The notes: generated by a model from the letters alone, not told the origin. Positions 49,195-59,177 are shown, counted from the first letter of the stretch. The stretch is 64,000 bases of DNA from Nannocystis bainbridge (GCF_028368995.1 NZ_JAQNDL010000001.1:1736001-1800000), one strand, 5' to 3'. Numbers and translations are program-made.

Positions 49195-51342
49195 TCACTT
49201 CGACCCGCGCTCCGACTCGATCGCGCTGAGCGGCAGGGCGTCCTTCGCGTCGGCCGCCGTCCGCGGATCGGCCGCGGCCCCGCGCACCGGTGAGCCCGCG
49301 CTGTTGATATAGACCATGCTGCCCTTGATGTAGATCCCGCCGGCGTCGATGGTGATGAACCCGCCCGGGCCCTGGATCGTCAGCGCCTCGCCGGCGTCGA
49401 GCACGATCCTGCTGGCCTTGAAGTGGACCTCGTCGCCGGCCTCGACCGCCAGACGACCGGCGATGCGGGCCTGCTCGTTGCCGCCGACGATGCGCGACAC
49501 CGAGTCGTCGACCTTCTCGAGCAGGCTCTTGCGCACGTGCGCGTGGCTGTCGCCGTCGACCAGCTCGAGCTTGTCGCTGCGCACGTGCAGGTCGACGCGC
49601 CCCGGGGCATCGATGCCGCCGACCAGCAGCTGCACGTCGCCGCCGAGGTGCGCCGTGGTGTGGCGGTGCACCTTGAGGTGATGGTCGTGATAGAGCTGGA
49701 CCAGGCTGTCGCCGGCCTTGCCCTGCTCGTCGCTGCCGACCGTCACGTGCGAGTGGCGGAACACCGTCGAGAACGCGTCGTTGTTGACGCGCACGTCGAT
49801 GTTGCGCTCCGCGTGCAGGAAGATCTGCTCGTCGTTCTTCTTGTCCTCGAAGCGCAGCTCGTTGTAGCCGCCGCCGCCGATCGAGCTGTCCGACTTGATC
49901 GTGCTGCGCGTCTTGTGCTCCGGCAGCGTGTACGGCGTCTCGTTCATGCCGTGGTAGATGCGCCCGGTGATGATCGGCCGGTCCGGGTCGCCCTCGATGA
50001 AGTCGACCAGCACCTCGTGACCGATGCGCGGCAGGAACATCGTGCCCCAGCCGTGCCCCGCCCACGCCTGGCTGACGCGGACCCAGCAGGTGCTGCGCTC
50101 GTCGTGCTCGCCCTCGCGGTCCCAGTGGAATTGCACGCGCACCCGGCCGTGCTCGTCGGTGTGGATCTCCTCGCCGTCGGGCCCGACGACGGTCGCCGTC
50201 TGCACCCCGCGCACCGCCGGCCGCGGCGTGACCCGGGCCGGCCGGAACGGCACCTTCAGCTCGGTCGCCGTGAAGCTGTTATGATAGGACATCTCGCCGC
50301 TGGCGTCGTGCAGCAGCGCCTGCGGCTGCTCGCCCTTGTGCTCGACGCGGAGCAGGCGATATTCGCCGTTGAGCTCCTCGTGCGGGTGCCCGACCAGGGT
50401 CATCACCGCCCCCGCGACCAGCCGCGGGCAGTCGCTGGCGCCGACGGCCTGCCGGCGGGTGGCCTGGTGCGCCTCGAGGCGGATCCGCGCCATCGCCTGG
50501 CCCTGGTGCGGCCCGCCCCGCCCCGGGTACTGATATTCGCCGGGGTAGTCGTATTGCTCGAGCTCGGGGTTCTGCTTGGCCGCCTCCTTGACCTCCATCG
50601 ATTGGTCGGGCCGGTGGAGGTTCAGGTCGCGCAGGGTGACCTTGCCGGTCCGCACGCGGCTGCCGATCTGCAGCTCCTTCACGTGCTCGCGGTCCTGGAT
50701 CAGGTTGTTGGGCCGGTTGAACCACACCGTCGCGGTCCCGGGGATCGGGCCGTGGGCCCCGACGTGGTCGGCCATCACCCACACGTGCCGATTCGCCTCG
50801 TGCTCGAAGAAATAGAAGATGCCGTCCTCTTCGAGCAGCCGGCTGACGAACGCCAGGTCGCTCTCGCGGTACTGCACGCAGTAGTTGCGCGGCGCGTACG
50901 TCCCGGTCAACGAGAAGCGGAACCAATCGCGCGGCAGGCCGGCCTTCGTCAGCACCTCGCCGACGATCTGCTCCGTGGTCTTGTCCTGGAAGATCCGGCA
51001 GTCGTGGCGGTGCTGCAGCCGGTGCGCCCACGGCTCGACGATCAGCGCGTATCGCTGGAGATAGCGGGTCTCGCCGATGTACTCCGCCTCGCACACCACC
51101 CCGTGGATCACCCGCTCGACGTCGAGGCCCTGGATCGTCAGCAGCGCCGGCTGACCGACGAACGTCTCGGGGTCGATGTGCGAGGCGCTGGCGACCTCGA
51201 CCGAGAAGCGGAACAGCTCGGAGATGGACTCCTGCCCGGTGAATCGCACCACCTGCAGCGGCAGGTCCGCCACGTCCAGGGTGAACACGGAAAGGTCTCC
51301 GAGCGACCCGGAGCCGGACGACACGAGATCGGGCTGGTTCAT
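49195..51342 (-). CDS. vgrG: Type VI secretion spike protein VgrG
   Basis: 715 residues. gp27-like N-terminus (LPLQVVRFTGQESISELFRF, HGVVCEAEYIGETRYLQRY, YRESDLAFVSRLLEEDGIFY), OB-fold gp5 region (TATVVGPDGEEIHTDEHGRV, RVRVQFHWDREG, STCWVRVSQAWAGHGWGTMF, PRIGHEVLVDFIEGDPDRPI) and the DUF2345-type beta-helix needle (NELRFEDKKNDEQIFLHAE, VGGNEQARIAGRLAVEAGDE). It forms the trimeric puncturing tip that carries PAAR proteins and effectors. No extra enzymatic domain is fused. It leads the minus-strand cargo operon. ATG 51342 (MNQPDLVSSG) is preferred to a longer frame. Confidence 0.96.
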   Translation of the reverse strand: MNQPDLVSSGSGSLGDLSVFTLDVADLPLQVVRFTGQESISELFRFSVEVASASHIDPETFVGQPALLTIQGLDVERVIHGVVCEAEYIGETRYLQRYALIVEPWAHRLQHRHDCRIFQDKTTEQIVGEVLTKAGLPRDWFRFSLTGTYAPRNYCVQYRESDLAFVSRLLEEDGIFYFFEHEANRHVWVMADHVGAHGPIPGTATVWFNRPNNLIQDREHVKELQIGSRVRTGKVTLRDLNLHRPDQSMEVKEAAKQNPELEQYDYPGEYQYPGRGGPHQGQAMARIRLEAHQATRRQAVGASDCPRLVAGAVMTLVGHPHEELNGEYRLLRVEHKGEQPQALLHDASGEMSYHNSFTATELKVPFRPARVTPRPAVRGVQTATVVGPDGEEIHTDEHGRVRVQFHWDREGEHDERSTCWVRVSQAWAGHGWGTMFLPRIGHEVLVDFIEGDPDRPIITGRIYHGMNETPYTLPEHKTRSTIKSDSSIGGGGYNELRFEDKKNDEQIFLHAERNIDVRVNNDAFSTVFRHSHVTVGSDEQGKAGDSLVQLYHDHHLKVHRHTTAHLGGDVQLLVGGIDAPGRVDLHVRSDKLELVDGDSHAHVRKSLLEKVDDSVSRIVGGNEQARIAGRLAVEAGDEVHFKASRIVLDAGEALTIQGPGGFITIDAGGIYIKGSMVYINSAGSPVRGAAADPRTAADAKDALPLSAIESERGSK

Positions 51343-51993
51343 GAGATGGAGGCCGTTTGACCGCTTCTGGGCATGATTTGCACGCAGGGGGTGCTGCGTC
51401 AACGCGTCTTTGCGCGCGCCCGCGGCCGCGATGCCCGCGAGCTCGCGGAGGTCAGCGCCGACGCCACGCGGCCACGCACGGGCGCGACGGGCACGGGTGG
51501 GCAATCATGGGTGCTCGCGGGGCCCGCTGCGAAGCTCGCTGCGCGACGACGCCGCGGCAATGTGCGAACCACGGGTCGGCCATGACGACCCCGCGGGCAG
51601 CCTCGCCCCGTCGCGATCGCAGAGGTCCGTGCGCGGCGCAGCGGCCGCGACGCAGCCCGAACCGCCTGGAAGCCGTCCTGGGGCCGCCCCGGGGCCCCCT
51701 GGTGGCGCCACCCAGGAGCGAATCCACAGGGCCCTCGATCTCGGCGTGCCCATGGCTCGCGGCAGTCATGCCACGCCGCGTCACCCGGCAGCGGCGCCCT
51801 CGTGGTGCTCACAATCCCGCTGCAGGCATTGCCCGCTGTGGTCATGCCATTGCCGCGTGCGAGCGACCCCTCGTACCTCGACTGTCCGAGCACGCATTGC
51901 AGTGCGGGAATCATCCCCCCTCTGCTTGCGCAGAGCGGCGAAACTCGCACGATCGGGCTAGGCGCGCGCCTGCGCCGATCGTAAGATTCGCGG
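51343..51993. other. Gene-free stretch between vgrG and the phosphoesterase
   Basis: About 650 bases between divergent genes with only Arg/Pro/His-rich noise frames. It should hold both promoters, but no clear elements are visible. Confidence 0.4.
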
Positions 51994-53535
51994 ATGCGCG
52001 CATCGAGCCCCGCCTCCTGGATCGCCGTCCTCTCGCTCGTGGCCGCCTGCACCGACGACGCCACTACCACCACCGCCACCCCGACGACCACCGGCGGCGC
52101 GATCGGCAGCAGCACTACCACCACCGGCACCAGCGAGGGCCAGGACACGACCACGGGGACCACCGCGGCCACCACCGCCACCAGCGGCGGCGAAGACCCG
52201 ACCACCTCCGGCACCACCGTCGCTGGCACCACCAGCGGCGGCGTCGATGACAGCACCACCGGCTTCGACGACAGCACCAGCACTGGCGAGCCCGAGGAGC
52301 CGCTGCTGCCCGGCTGCGGCGACACCCCGCCCGCCGACTTCGACGCCGTGCCGAGCGCCCCTGCCGACGGTGCCACGATCGCCGGCGCGACCACCGAGCT
52401 CGCCGTCACCCTCAGCGGCCAGATCCTCGCCGACGCCACCGCCAAGTTTCACCTCCGCGAGGTCCACGAGCTCAGCGACGACGACGACTTCACGATCGTC
52501 ATCATGCCGGACACGCAGAACTACACCCAGTTCCCCGGCAACTTCCCTCAGTACCAGGACCAGACCAAATGGGTGTGGGAGCACCGCAACACCGACCGCA
52601 TCGTCGCCGTGCTGCACAACGGCGACGTCGTCCAGCACGGCAACCAGATCGAGCTCGAGTGGCAGCGCGCCCAGACCGCGATGACGACCCTCGAGACCGA
52701 GAAGCCCAACTTCCCCGACGGCATCCCCTACGGCATCGCCGTCGGCAACCATGACAACGGCGCCCACGCCCACGACAACAAGCCCTTCGGCACGGGCCTC
52801 TTCAACAAGTATTTCGGCGTCAAGCGGTTCGAGAAGCGCGGCTACTACGGCGGCCACTACGGCAGCAAGAACGACAACAACTGGATCGTCGTCCAGGCCG
52901 GCAACCTCGAGGTCGTGATGGTCAGCCTCGAATACCGCGGCGACCTCGGCCAGGACCCCGATGTCCTCCAGTGGGCCCGCGGCGTCTTCAAGGACCACCC
53001 GCACGCGCTCGGCATCGTCAACTCCCACCATATCGTCCGCGCCGACGGCGGCTTCTCCGGCGAGGGCAAGCAGATCTACGAGGCGATGAAGACCGTCGAC
53101 AACGTCCAGTTGATGACGAGCGGCCACATCAAGGAGTTCCGCAACCGCCGCACCGACAATCACAAGGGCCACGTCATCCACTCGATGCTGGCCGACTACC
53201 AGGACCTCATCATCGGCGCCGAGGACTGCGCCGGCGGCTGCGGCTACATGCGCCTGTGGCGGTTCTCGCCGAAGAAGAACCAGCTCAAGGTCGAGACCTT
53301 CTCGCCGACGCTCAACAAGTCGATGACCGGACCGAAGGAGCAGTTCACCCTCACGGTCGACCTCTCCGCGGCCACCGGCGTGTTCGAGCTGAAGGGCTCG
53401 ATCAGCGGCCCCGGCCCCGCCCTCGCCTTCGCGGCCGAGGGCCTCAAGCCCGGCACCAGCTACGAGTGGTACGCCGTCGTCAACGAGTGCGGCGCGAAGG
53501 TCAAGACGCCGGTCCAGACCTTCAAGGTGCAGTGA
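51994..53535 (+). CDS. Lipoprotein metallophosphoesterase
   Basis: 513 residues. Lipoprotein signal with lipobox LVAAC, then a Thr-rich linker (to about residue 100), then a calcineurin-like phosphoesterase domain: IVIMPDTQNYTQ, VLHNGDVVQHG, GIAVGNHDNG, IVNSHHIVR and LMTSGHIKEF supply the Asp, Asn and His ligands of a two-metal site. The final His box is GH-IKEF instead of GHxH, so the site is slightly altered. A C-terminal fibronectin-like or Ig-like domain follows (LKPGTSYEWYAVVNECG). Probably a surface-anchored phosphodiesterase or phosphatase, perhaps for phosphate scavenging from nucleotides. Confidence 0.88.
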   Translation: MRASSPASWIAVLSLVAACTDDATTTTATPTTTGGAIGSSTTTTGTSEGQDTTTGTTAATTATSGGEDPTTSGTTVAGTTSGGVDDSTTGFDDSTSTGEPEEPLLPGCGDTPPADFDAVPSAPADGATIAGATTELAVTLSGQILADATAKFHLREVHELSDDDDFTIVIMPDTQNYTQFPGNFPQYQDQTKWVWEHRNTDRIVAVLHNGDVVQHGNQIELEWQRAQTAMTTLETEKPNFPDGIPYGIAVGNHDNGAHAHDNKPFGTGLFNKYFGVKRFEKRGYYGGHYGSKNDNNWIVVQAGNLEVVMVSLEYRGDLGQDPDVLQWARGVFKDHPHALGIVNSHHIVRADGGFSGEGKQIYEAMKTVDNVQLMTSGHIKEFRNRRTDNHKGHVIHSMLADYQDLIIGAEDCAGGCGYMRLWRFSPKKNQLKVETFSPTLNKSMTGPKEQFTLTVDLSAATGVFELKGSISGPGPALAFAAEGLKPGTSYEWYAVVNECGAKVKTPVQTFKVQ

Positions 53536-53614
53536 CGCATGGCGCGCGCGCGCTGAGCCTGGTCACGCCCCGCCGACCCTCCGCGGGCCCGGCCGGGGCC
53601 ACGGGGCTGCTACC

Positions 53615-54598
53615 GTGCCGCCCATGCCCATGCAAGCGAAGCTGGTCCGAACGGTGCCGGAGCTCGAAGGCACGTTGCCCCTGAGCAGGACCGCGCGAGG
53701 ACCCCACCTCTCGCTCAAGGACGGCACGCTCACGGCGTGGGACCAGGACCTGCAGCCCCTCCGCCGCTCGCCCACCGGCTTGCCCCCCGAAGCGAAGCTG
53801 CTCGACGCGCGGCCCGATCTGAGCGCGCTCGCGGCCGCGATCGACGGTGGTTTATGCATCGTCGCGGACACCCTGCGCCCGGACCCCGCCGTCATCGCGG
53901 TGGCCGCGGACTCCGCCACATTCATCACACCGAATCGCCTCATTGTCACCGCGCCCGGCGCCCCCGCCGGGGGCCGCTCCTTCTCGGAGTTCCACCGCGT
54001 GCTGCTGATGGACCTGGAGGGGCTCGTGCTCGACGAACGACGCGTCGAGGCCGACGCCGCGTGGGCGCACGCCCTCGTGCACCCGACCGAGCCAGCGGTC
54101 CTCTGCGACTTCATCATGGGCCAGGACGGCAACGTGCTCACGGTGATCCGCGCCGAGGGTGACGCGCTGACGGTCCGTGAGGTGTTCCCCGCCGAGGCGT
54201 TCGTGAACCGGGGATTCAGCCCCGACGGCACCCGGGTGCTGCTGCCGCCTTATCCCAGCGATCCGGGGCGCGCGGTGGTCGCGACGTGGCCGCAGCTCGA
54301 CATCGCCGCGCGCCTCGAGGTGGCAGACGACCTGCCGGAGGTGCAGATGGGCATCGACGTGTGGGGCGGCTTCCTCGACGACCACCACGTGCTGCTCCTG
54401 GCGACCGAGCAGGGCCCCATCGTCGCCGCCTCCGACCTCCGCGAAGCTGCGCTGGTCCCCCTGGTGGGCTTCGACGCGGTGAGCGACAGCGAGGGATTCA
54501 TCGAGCTCGCCGCCCCGCTGGCCCCCGACCGCTTCGCGGCCGTCGTGTGGCACCACGGGACCCGGCAGACGACCGTCTGGCGCCTGGAGCGGGTCTAA
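53615..54598 (+). CDS. Hypothetical propeller-like protein (327 aa)
   Basis: A soluble protein without a signal peptide, built from repeated strand-rich units (LSLKDGTLTAWDQDLQPL, VNRGFSPDGTRVLLPPYPS, GFLDDHHVLLLATEQGPIVA, DRFAAVVWHHGTRQTTVWRL) suggestive of a beta-propeller. The ATG three codons downstream (MPMQAKLV) is an equal choice. It resembles in style, but not obviously in sequence, the protein encoded at 19315-20214. Convergent with the WGR protein gene. Confidence 0.6.
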   Translation: MPPMPMQAKLVRTVPELEGTLPLSRTARGPHLSLKDGTLTAWDQDLQPLRRSPTGLPPEAKLLDARPDLSALAAAIDGGLCIVADTLRPDPAVIAVAADSATFITPNRLIVTAPGAPAGGRSFSEFHRVLLMDLEGLVLDERRVEADAAWAHALVHPTEPAVLCDFIMGQDGNVLTVIRAEGDALTVREVFPAEAFVNRGFSPDGTRVLLPPYPSDPGRAVVATWPQLDIAARLEVADDLPEVQMGIDVWGGFLDDHHVLLLATEQGPIVAASDLREAALVPLVGFDAVSDSEGFIELAAPLAPDRFAAVVWHHGTRQTTVWRLERV

Positions 54599-54646
54599 AA
54601 AAGCAGCGCACCGCGGCTCGATCCGCGAAGCGCCGATTGAGGCCGT

Positions 54647-57121
54647 CTACCTCGCTTTGCCCCCGCGGCGCAGCGCCTCGTAGCGGTCCTCGTCGACGAA
54701 CTGCCCCCACAGCTCCTGCTTGCGCTTGCCCGCCAGCGAGAACGCCAGCACCAGCAAACGCTCGCGCTCCGCCGTCGAAGTGCGCGCGATGAGCTCGTCG
54801 AAGTAATGCCCACAGTCCTCGAGGTCCAGCTTCTGCTCGCACGCCACCAGGCTGCGCACCGCCGCCTCGTGCAGCGCCGGCGTGCGCGCCACCAGCGGCA
54901 GCGTGCGCACGAACGGCGGCAGCTTGGCCGGCGCCGCGTCTGCCAGCGCCCGGGCCAGCACCGCCTCGCGCCGCGCTGCTGGCAGCTTCTCGATCGCCGC
55001 CTCCAGCGCCGGCAGCACCTCTTTCTGGAAGAACTGGTCCGCGTGCCCATAACCGCCGAGGATCGGGTCACGCCATTGCTCGCCCCAGCCGTGAAACTGC
55101 AGCGCCTGATCGATCGGCTCGGGCCACGCCTCCGCCCGGGCCAGCGCGTACACCAGCGCCATGCGCAGCTCCATCTCTGCCGGCTTCTCCTTGGCCGGCA
55201 CCGCCTTCCACGCCGCGTACAGCGGCCCTGTCGCCGCCTCCCCCACCAGCGCCGCCCCGTACGGCAGCAGGAGCGCCTCCGGCTGCTTCTTCGCCCGCAC
55301 CGCGGCCACCACCGCTCGCATCACCTCGTCGTCGAACAGCCCGGCGATCAGCGCCGAATCGTTCTCCCCGCGCACGCGCCCCAGCAGCGCTCGCCTGGCG
55401 CGGTCGCGCGGCAGCAGGCGCAGCAGCTCGATGTAATGCCGGGTCCTGCGCAGCCCCAGGCCCTCGGGCGTGCCCCACGTCGCCCGGTCCCGCCCCAGTC
55501 GCCCGTAGCCGTCGAGCATCCACCTGTCCTTCAGAACACCTTCCACGAGCGGCTCGGGCAGCGGCTCGCCCTGACGGCCCGCCGCGAGCAACGCCGGCAG
55601 CGCGCTGCGCTGCGGCAGCGAATCGTCCTCGTCCTCCGCCTCGCCTTGCGCCCACCTCAGCAGCTCCTCGGCCGTGGCGAATCGCAGCAGGTCCTCCGGG
55701 TCCGTCGCATAGTGGCCCATCAGCGCCCGCCGCTGCGCCGGCGAGGCGATGTCCAGGGCCGGCACGATCTGCGCGAACGACCCCGGCCCACGCGATCCCG
55801 CCCGCGGCGACAATACGAACCACAGCAGCGCCTCTTGCCATTCGTCGCGCCCCGTGAACAGCTCCACATATTGCAGCAGCTCGGGCCCGAAGCGCCCGTC
55901 GACGAGCGGCAGCGACACGTCGTCGCGCCATTCTCCCTCGACCGCCCGCGCCACGTAGCGACCCGACAGGCCCCCGCCCACACGCTCCACCCCGAAGCCC
56001 TCGCGCAAGAACGCGAACGCGAGGCGCGCTGCCATGTTGCCCGAGAACTCCAGCGTCCGCATCCCGCGGCGGCGCATCACTGCATTGACCCCGTCGCGCT
56101 GCCAGGCCGGCAGCCCCGCGAATCCGGGGTCTCGCGTCAGCGTCGCCAGCCCCTCGGCGCCCAGCCGCACCACGATCTCGTCGAGGTGCTTCGGCCACCC
56201 CGGGAACAGCGTCTGGGTCGACTCCTCCTCATATTCACGCTCGCGCAGCGGTCGGCTGGCCAGCCCGCGAATGTCCGCGTCCGCGAGCTCGCGGTACCCC
56301 GCCGGCAACCCCGGCGCATCGACCCGCGAGAACAGCCGCAGCACCTCGCGCGCCGACAGCGACAGCTGCTCGTCCTCCACCCCCTCGGTGAGGTTCGCTA
56401 GCAGCGACCGCTTCACCGCCGGCGCCACCTTCTTTTGCGAGAGCCAGCCGTTGGCCCACAGCTCCCACAGGAGCCCGAACGTCACGCGACGCACCTCGTC
56501 GCTGTCCGCCAGCAACGGCTCGACCGCCGCCTCGAGCAGCTGCATCTGGCCGTACGCGTCCTCTTCTTTCACCAGACTCGCCGCCAGCCGCTTGCGGTCG
56601 AGCCTCGCCAGCCGCTCGTCCGGGGCCACGAACGCCGACACCGCGTCGCTCGCCTCCGTCTGGGAAGTCGTGGCAGGCTTCTCCGCCTTCGCCTTCGTCA
56701 CTGCGGTCTCCGCCGCCGCCGCGACCCCAGGCTTCGCCGCCTTCGCAGCGACCTTCGCCGGCTTCTTCGCCACCTTCGCAGGCTCGGCCTTTGCAACCTT
56801 CGCCGGCTCGGCCTTCGCTACCTTCGCCGGCGTCTTCGCCACCTTCGCAGGCTCGGCCTTCGCTACCTTCGCCGCCTTCGCAGGCTCGGCCTTCGCTTTC
56901 TTCTTCTTCGCCCCGGCCCCCGCCTCCGCGTAGCCCTTCTCCAGCTTCTCGGCCACCAGCGCCTCGGCGGCCGCCTTCGCTGCCGCCCGGGAGCCGTGCT
57001 CCTTCACCTTCGTCTGCCCCGCCGTCCCGACCCGACCGAAGCGGACCTTCGTCGCCTCGCCCTCGACGGCGATCTCCCAGAACTTGTCCGAATTTCCGTC
57101 CTGAAACGTGAACGAGCGCAT
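54647..57121 (-). CDS. WGR-domain protein with histone H1-like basic linker
   Basis: 824 residues. The WGR domain spans residues 1-75 (FQDGNSDKFWEIAVEGEATK, VRFGRVGTAGQTKVKEHG), a module thought to bind nucleic acid, as in PARPs and MolR-like proteins. Residues about 75-160 are a Lys/Ala/Pro tract of repeated KAEPAKVAK units resembling histone H1 tails and likely to coat DNA. The remaining 650 residues are an alpha-helical, HEAT-like region without a catalytic motif, rich in Trp and Arg. It probably acts on DNA or chromatin organisation; the exact role is unknown. It stands alone between convergent and divergent genes. Confidence 0.85.
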   Translation of the reverse strand: MRSFTFQDGNSDKFWEIAVEGEATKVRFGRVGTAGQTKVKEHGSRAAAKAAAEALVAEKLEKGYAEAGAGAKKKKAKAEPAKAAKVAKAEPAKVAKTPAKVAKAEPAKVAKAEPAKVAKKPAKVAAKAAKPGVAAAAETAVTKAKAEKPATTSQTEASDAVSAFVAPDERLARLDRKRLAASLVKEEDAYGQMQLLEAAVEPLLADSDEVRRVTFGLLWELWANGWLSQKKVAPAVKRSLLANLTEGVEDEQLSLSAREVLRLFSRVDAPGLPAGYRELADADIRGLASRPLREREYEEESTQTLFPGWPKHLDEIVVRLGAEGLATLTRDPGFAGLPAWQRDGVNAVMRRRGMRTLEFSGNMAARLAFAFLREGFGVERVGGGLSGRYVARAVEGEWRDDVSLPLVDGRFGPELLQYVELFTGRDEWQEALLWFVLSPRAGSRGPGSFAQIVPALDIASPAQRRALMGHYATDPEDLLRFATAEELLRWAQGEAEDEDDSLPQRSALPALLAAGRQGEPLPEPLVEGVLKDRWMLDGYGRLGRDRATWGTPEGLGLRRTRHYIELLRLLPRDRARRALLGRVRGENDSALIAGLFDDEVMRAVVAAVRAKKQPEALLLPYGAALVGEAATGPLYAAWKAVPAKEKPAEMELRMALVYALARAEAWPEPIDQALQFHGWGEQWRDPILGGYGHADQFFQKEVLPALEAAIEKLPAARREAVLARALADAAPAKLPPFVRTLPLVARTPALHEAAVRSLVACEQKLDLEDCGHYFDELIARTSTAERERLLVLAFSLAGKRKQELWGQFVDEDRYEALRRGGKAR
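56750..56910 (-). repeat. KVAKAEPA-coding repeats in the WGR gene
   Basis: Short in-frame repeats (about 24-33 bp, encoding KAEPAKVAK-type units with variants KTPAKVAK and KKPAKVAA) that build the H1-like linker. Confidence 0.8.
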
Positions 57122-57536
57122 CGATCCTCTCCTCTACCGCGGGCCAGAGTGTGTCTTGCTACCTGCTGCGAGATCGGCTGTCAATCGACCCGCAGCGCCC
57201 CAAAAACCTAGCGATCGCGGCGGCGCCACCGGGACCCGTGCGAGCACAGGACGCCCCCTCGTTTCGCCACAAGCGCAAACGGCGCACTCGCAAATCACCA
57301 ACCTCCGGCTCACCCCGTCCACGAGGCCCCGCCACGGCACCCGGGGCGCATCGTGCCCTCCGCTCCGCAGATCTGACAGCGCCGTCATCCACCCGGCATG
57401 GCGCAATACACATAGTACCGACACCCACCGACACAAACCATCGAGCCCCGTGACGACCGCGTCACGGGCCCGTCTCGAATCGACGCACATGCAGGGGCCT
57501 TGGACGGCGCCGCGCGGCTTCTATACCCTCCCCGGC
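57122..57536. other. Intergenic region between divergent genes
   Basis: About 415 bases without a gene. An AT-richer patch around 57405-57420 (GCGCAATACACATAGTACC) could belong to the lipoprotein promoter, but no hexamers are certain. Confidence 0.4.
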
Positions 57537-59030
57537 ATGTCGAAGCTCGCCCCCCGCCTCGGTGTCCTCGTCCTCCTCCTCCCCGCCTGCACCGACGATT
57601 CCTCCGCACTCACCGCCGCCACGACCGCGGTGCTCACCACCGTCGGCGCCACCCAGACCACCACCTCGACCACCACCGGGGACCCGACCACCGGCGAGCC
57701 GACCACCGCTGTCACCACCGACGAGCCCACCACCGACGTGGGCACCACCACCACCTCGTCGACCACCGACGTCAGCACCGACACCACTGACGGCACCACG
57801 GCCGCCGCCGAATCGTGCAAGGACGGCCTGCAGAACGGCGACGAGACCGACATCGATTGCGGCGGCGCGGCCTGCCCGGCCTGCCCCGACGGCGACGCCT
57901 GCGTCCTCGACGACGATTGCGCCGGCCATAGCTGCATCGACGGCTCCTGCGGCCCCGTGCCTGCCACCTGCGACGACGAGCTTCAAAACGGCGACGAGAC
58001 CGACCTCGACTGCGGCGGCCCCGACTGTCCTGCCTGCGGTGAATCGCAGGCCTGCGCCGTCGACCTCGACTGCGCCACCCAGACCTGCATCGACGGCATC
58101 TGCCAGGCACCCACTTGCAGCGACGATCTCACCAACGGTGACGAGACCGACGTCGACTGCGGCGGCCCCGAGTGCGATCCGTGCGGCGCCGCCCTCGACT
58201 GCCTGATCGCCACCGACTGTCAGAGCGGCGTCTGCCTCGACGGTCAATGCGCGATCCCCCTTTGCAACGACGGCGCCAAGAACGGCGACGAGACCGACCT
58301 CGACTGCGGCGGCAAGTCCTGCAGCCCCTGCGCTGACGGCCTCGCCTGCAAGCTCGACGCCGACTGCCTCAAAAAAGACTGTGAGGCTGGCATCTGCGTC
58401 GGCCCCACTTGCAACGACGGCGTCAAGAACGGCGGCGAGACCGGCATCGACTGCGGCGGCCCCGACTGCGGCCCGTGCATGGCCGGCGTCGGCCTCGTCA
58501 TCAACGAGGTCGACTACGACCAGCCCGGCAGCGACAACGCCGAGTTCATCGAGATCCTCAACACCTCCGGCGCCCCGATCGACCTCGGCAACCACGCCGT
58601 CGTGCTCGTCAACGGCGCCACCAACACCACCTACGCCACCATCAACCTGGCCGGCAGCATCAACCCGGGCCAGTACCTCGTGCTCGCCAACGCCAACTTC
58701 GCCGTGCCCGCTCCGGCCCTCAAGGTCACCATCAGCAACGGCATCATTCAGAACGGCGGCAGCGACCCAGACGGCATCGCCCTCATCGACAAGACCGCCA
58801 AGAAGCTGGTCGACGCCCTCTCGTACGACGGCCCGATCACCGCGGTCAACATCGCCGGCATCGGCGTCGTCAGCCTGGTCGAGGGCATGGCCTTGCCGGC
58901 CAGCGTGATCGACGACGCCGCCGGCGCCGGCTCCCTGGTCCGCCTGCCCAACGGCAAGGACAGCAACAACGCCGCCAGCGACTGGAAGTTCACCAAGAAC
59001 ATCACCCCCGCCGCGGCCAACCTGCCCTGA
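57537..59030 (+). CDS. Surface lipoprotein with Cys-rich repeats and lamin-tail domain
   Basis: 497 residues. Signal and lipobox LLLPAC, a Thr-rich linker to about residue 90, then four full and one partial repeat of about 49 residues with the pattern C-x-D-x(3)-NGDETD-x-DCGG-x(2)-C-x(2)-C followed by paired DC and C-x-DG-x-C elements. The repeats should be disulfide-stabilised, calcium-binding-like modules. The C-terminal domain (LVINEVDYDQPGSDNAEFIE, ILNTSGAPIDLGNHAVVLV, NPGQYLVLANANF, DGIALIDKTAKKLVDALSYD) is a lamin-tail (LTD) fold. Likely an outer-surface adhesin or scaffold. The longer upstream frame is rejected because only ATG 57537 gives the signal peptide. Confidence 0.88.
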   Translation: MSKLAPRLGVLVLLLPACTDDSSALTAATTAVLTTVGATQTTTSTTTGDPTTGEPTTAVTTDEPTTDVGTTTTSSTTDVSTDTTDGTTAAAESCKDGLQNGDETDIDCGGAACPACPDGDACVLDDDCAGHSCIDGSCGPVPATCDDELQNGDETDLDCGGPDCPACGESQACAVDLDCATQTCIDGICQAPTCSDDLTNGDETDVDCGGPECDPCGAALDCLIATDCQSGVCLDGQCAIPLCNDGAKNGDETDLDCGGKSCSPCADGLACKLDADCLKKDCEAGICVGPTCNDGVKNGGETGIDCGGPDCGPCMAGVGLVINEVDYDQPGSDNAEFIEILNTSGAPIDLGNHAVVLVNGATNTTYATINLAGSINPGQYLVLANANFAVPAPALKVTISNGIIQNGGSDPDGIALIDKTAKKLVDALSYDGPITAVNIAGIGVVSLVEGMALPASVIDDAAGAGSLVRLPNGKDSNNAASDWKFTKNITPAAANLP

Positions 59031-59129
59031 TAGCGTCGAACCTCCGCGGCGCGCCCGATTGCATTCATCGCAGGGCGCGCTGCCGACATTCACCTCGATC
59101 GCGGCACCGCGATTCCCCGAGAGGGGTCC

Positions 59130-59163
59130 CCCGAGGGCGTACAGGCCACAATCAGCCCTCGGG
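59130..59163. terminator. Possible bidirectional hairpin
   Basis: A 9-bp stem CCCGAGGGC/GCCCTCGGG with a 16-nt loop between two convergent lipoprotein genes. No T-tract. Confidence 0.4.
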
Positions 59164-59177
59164 CCGGGCGCGAGGAT

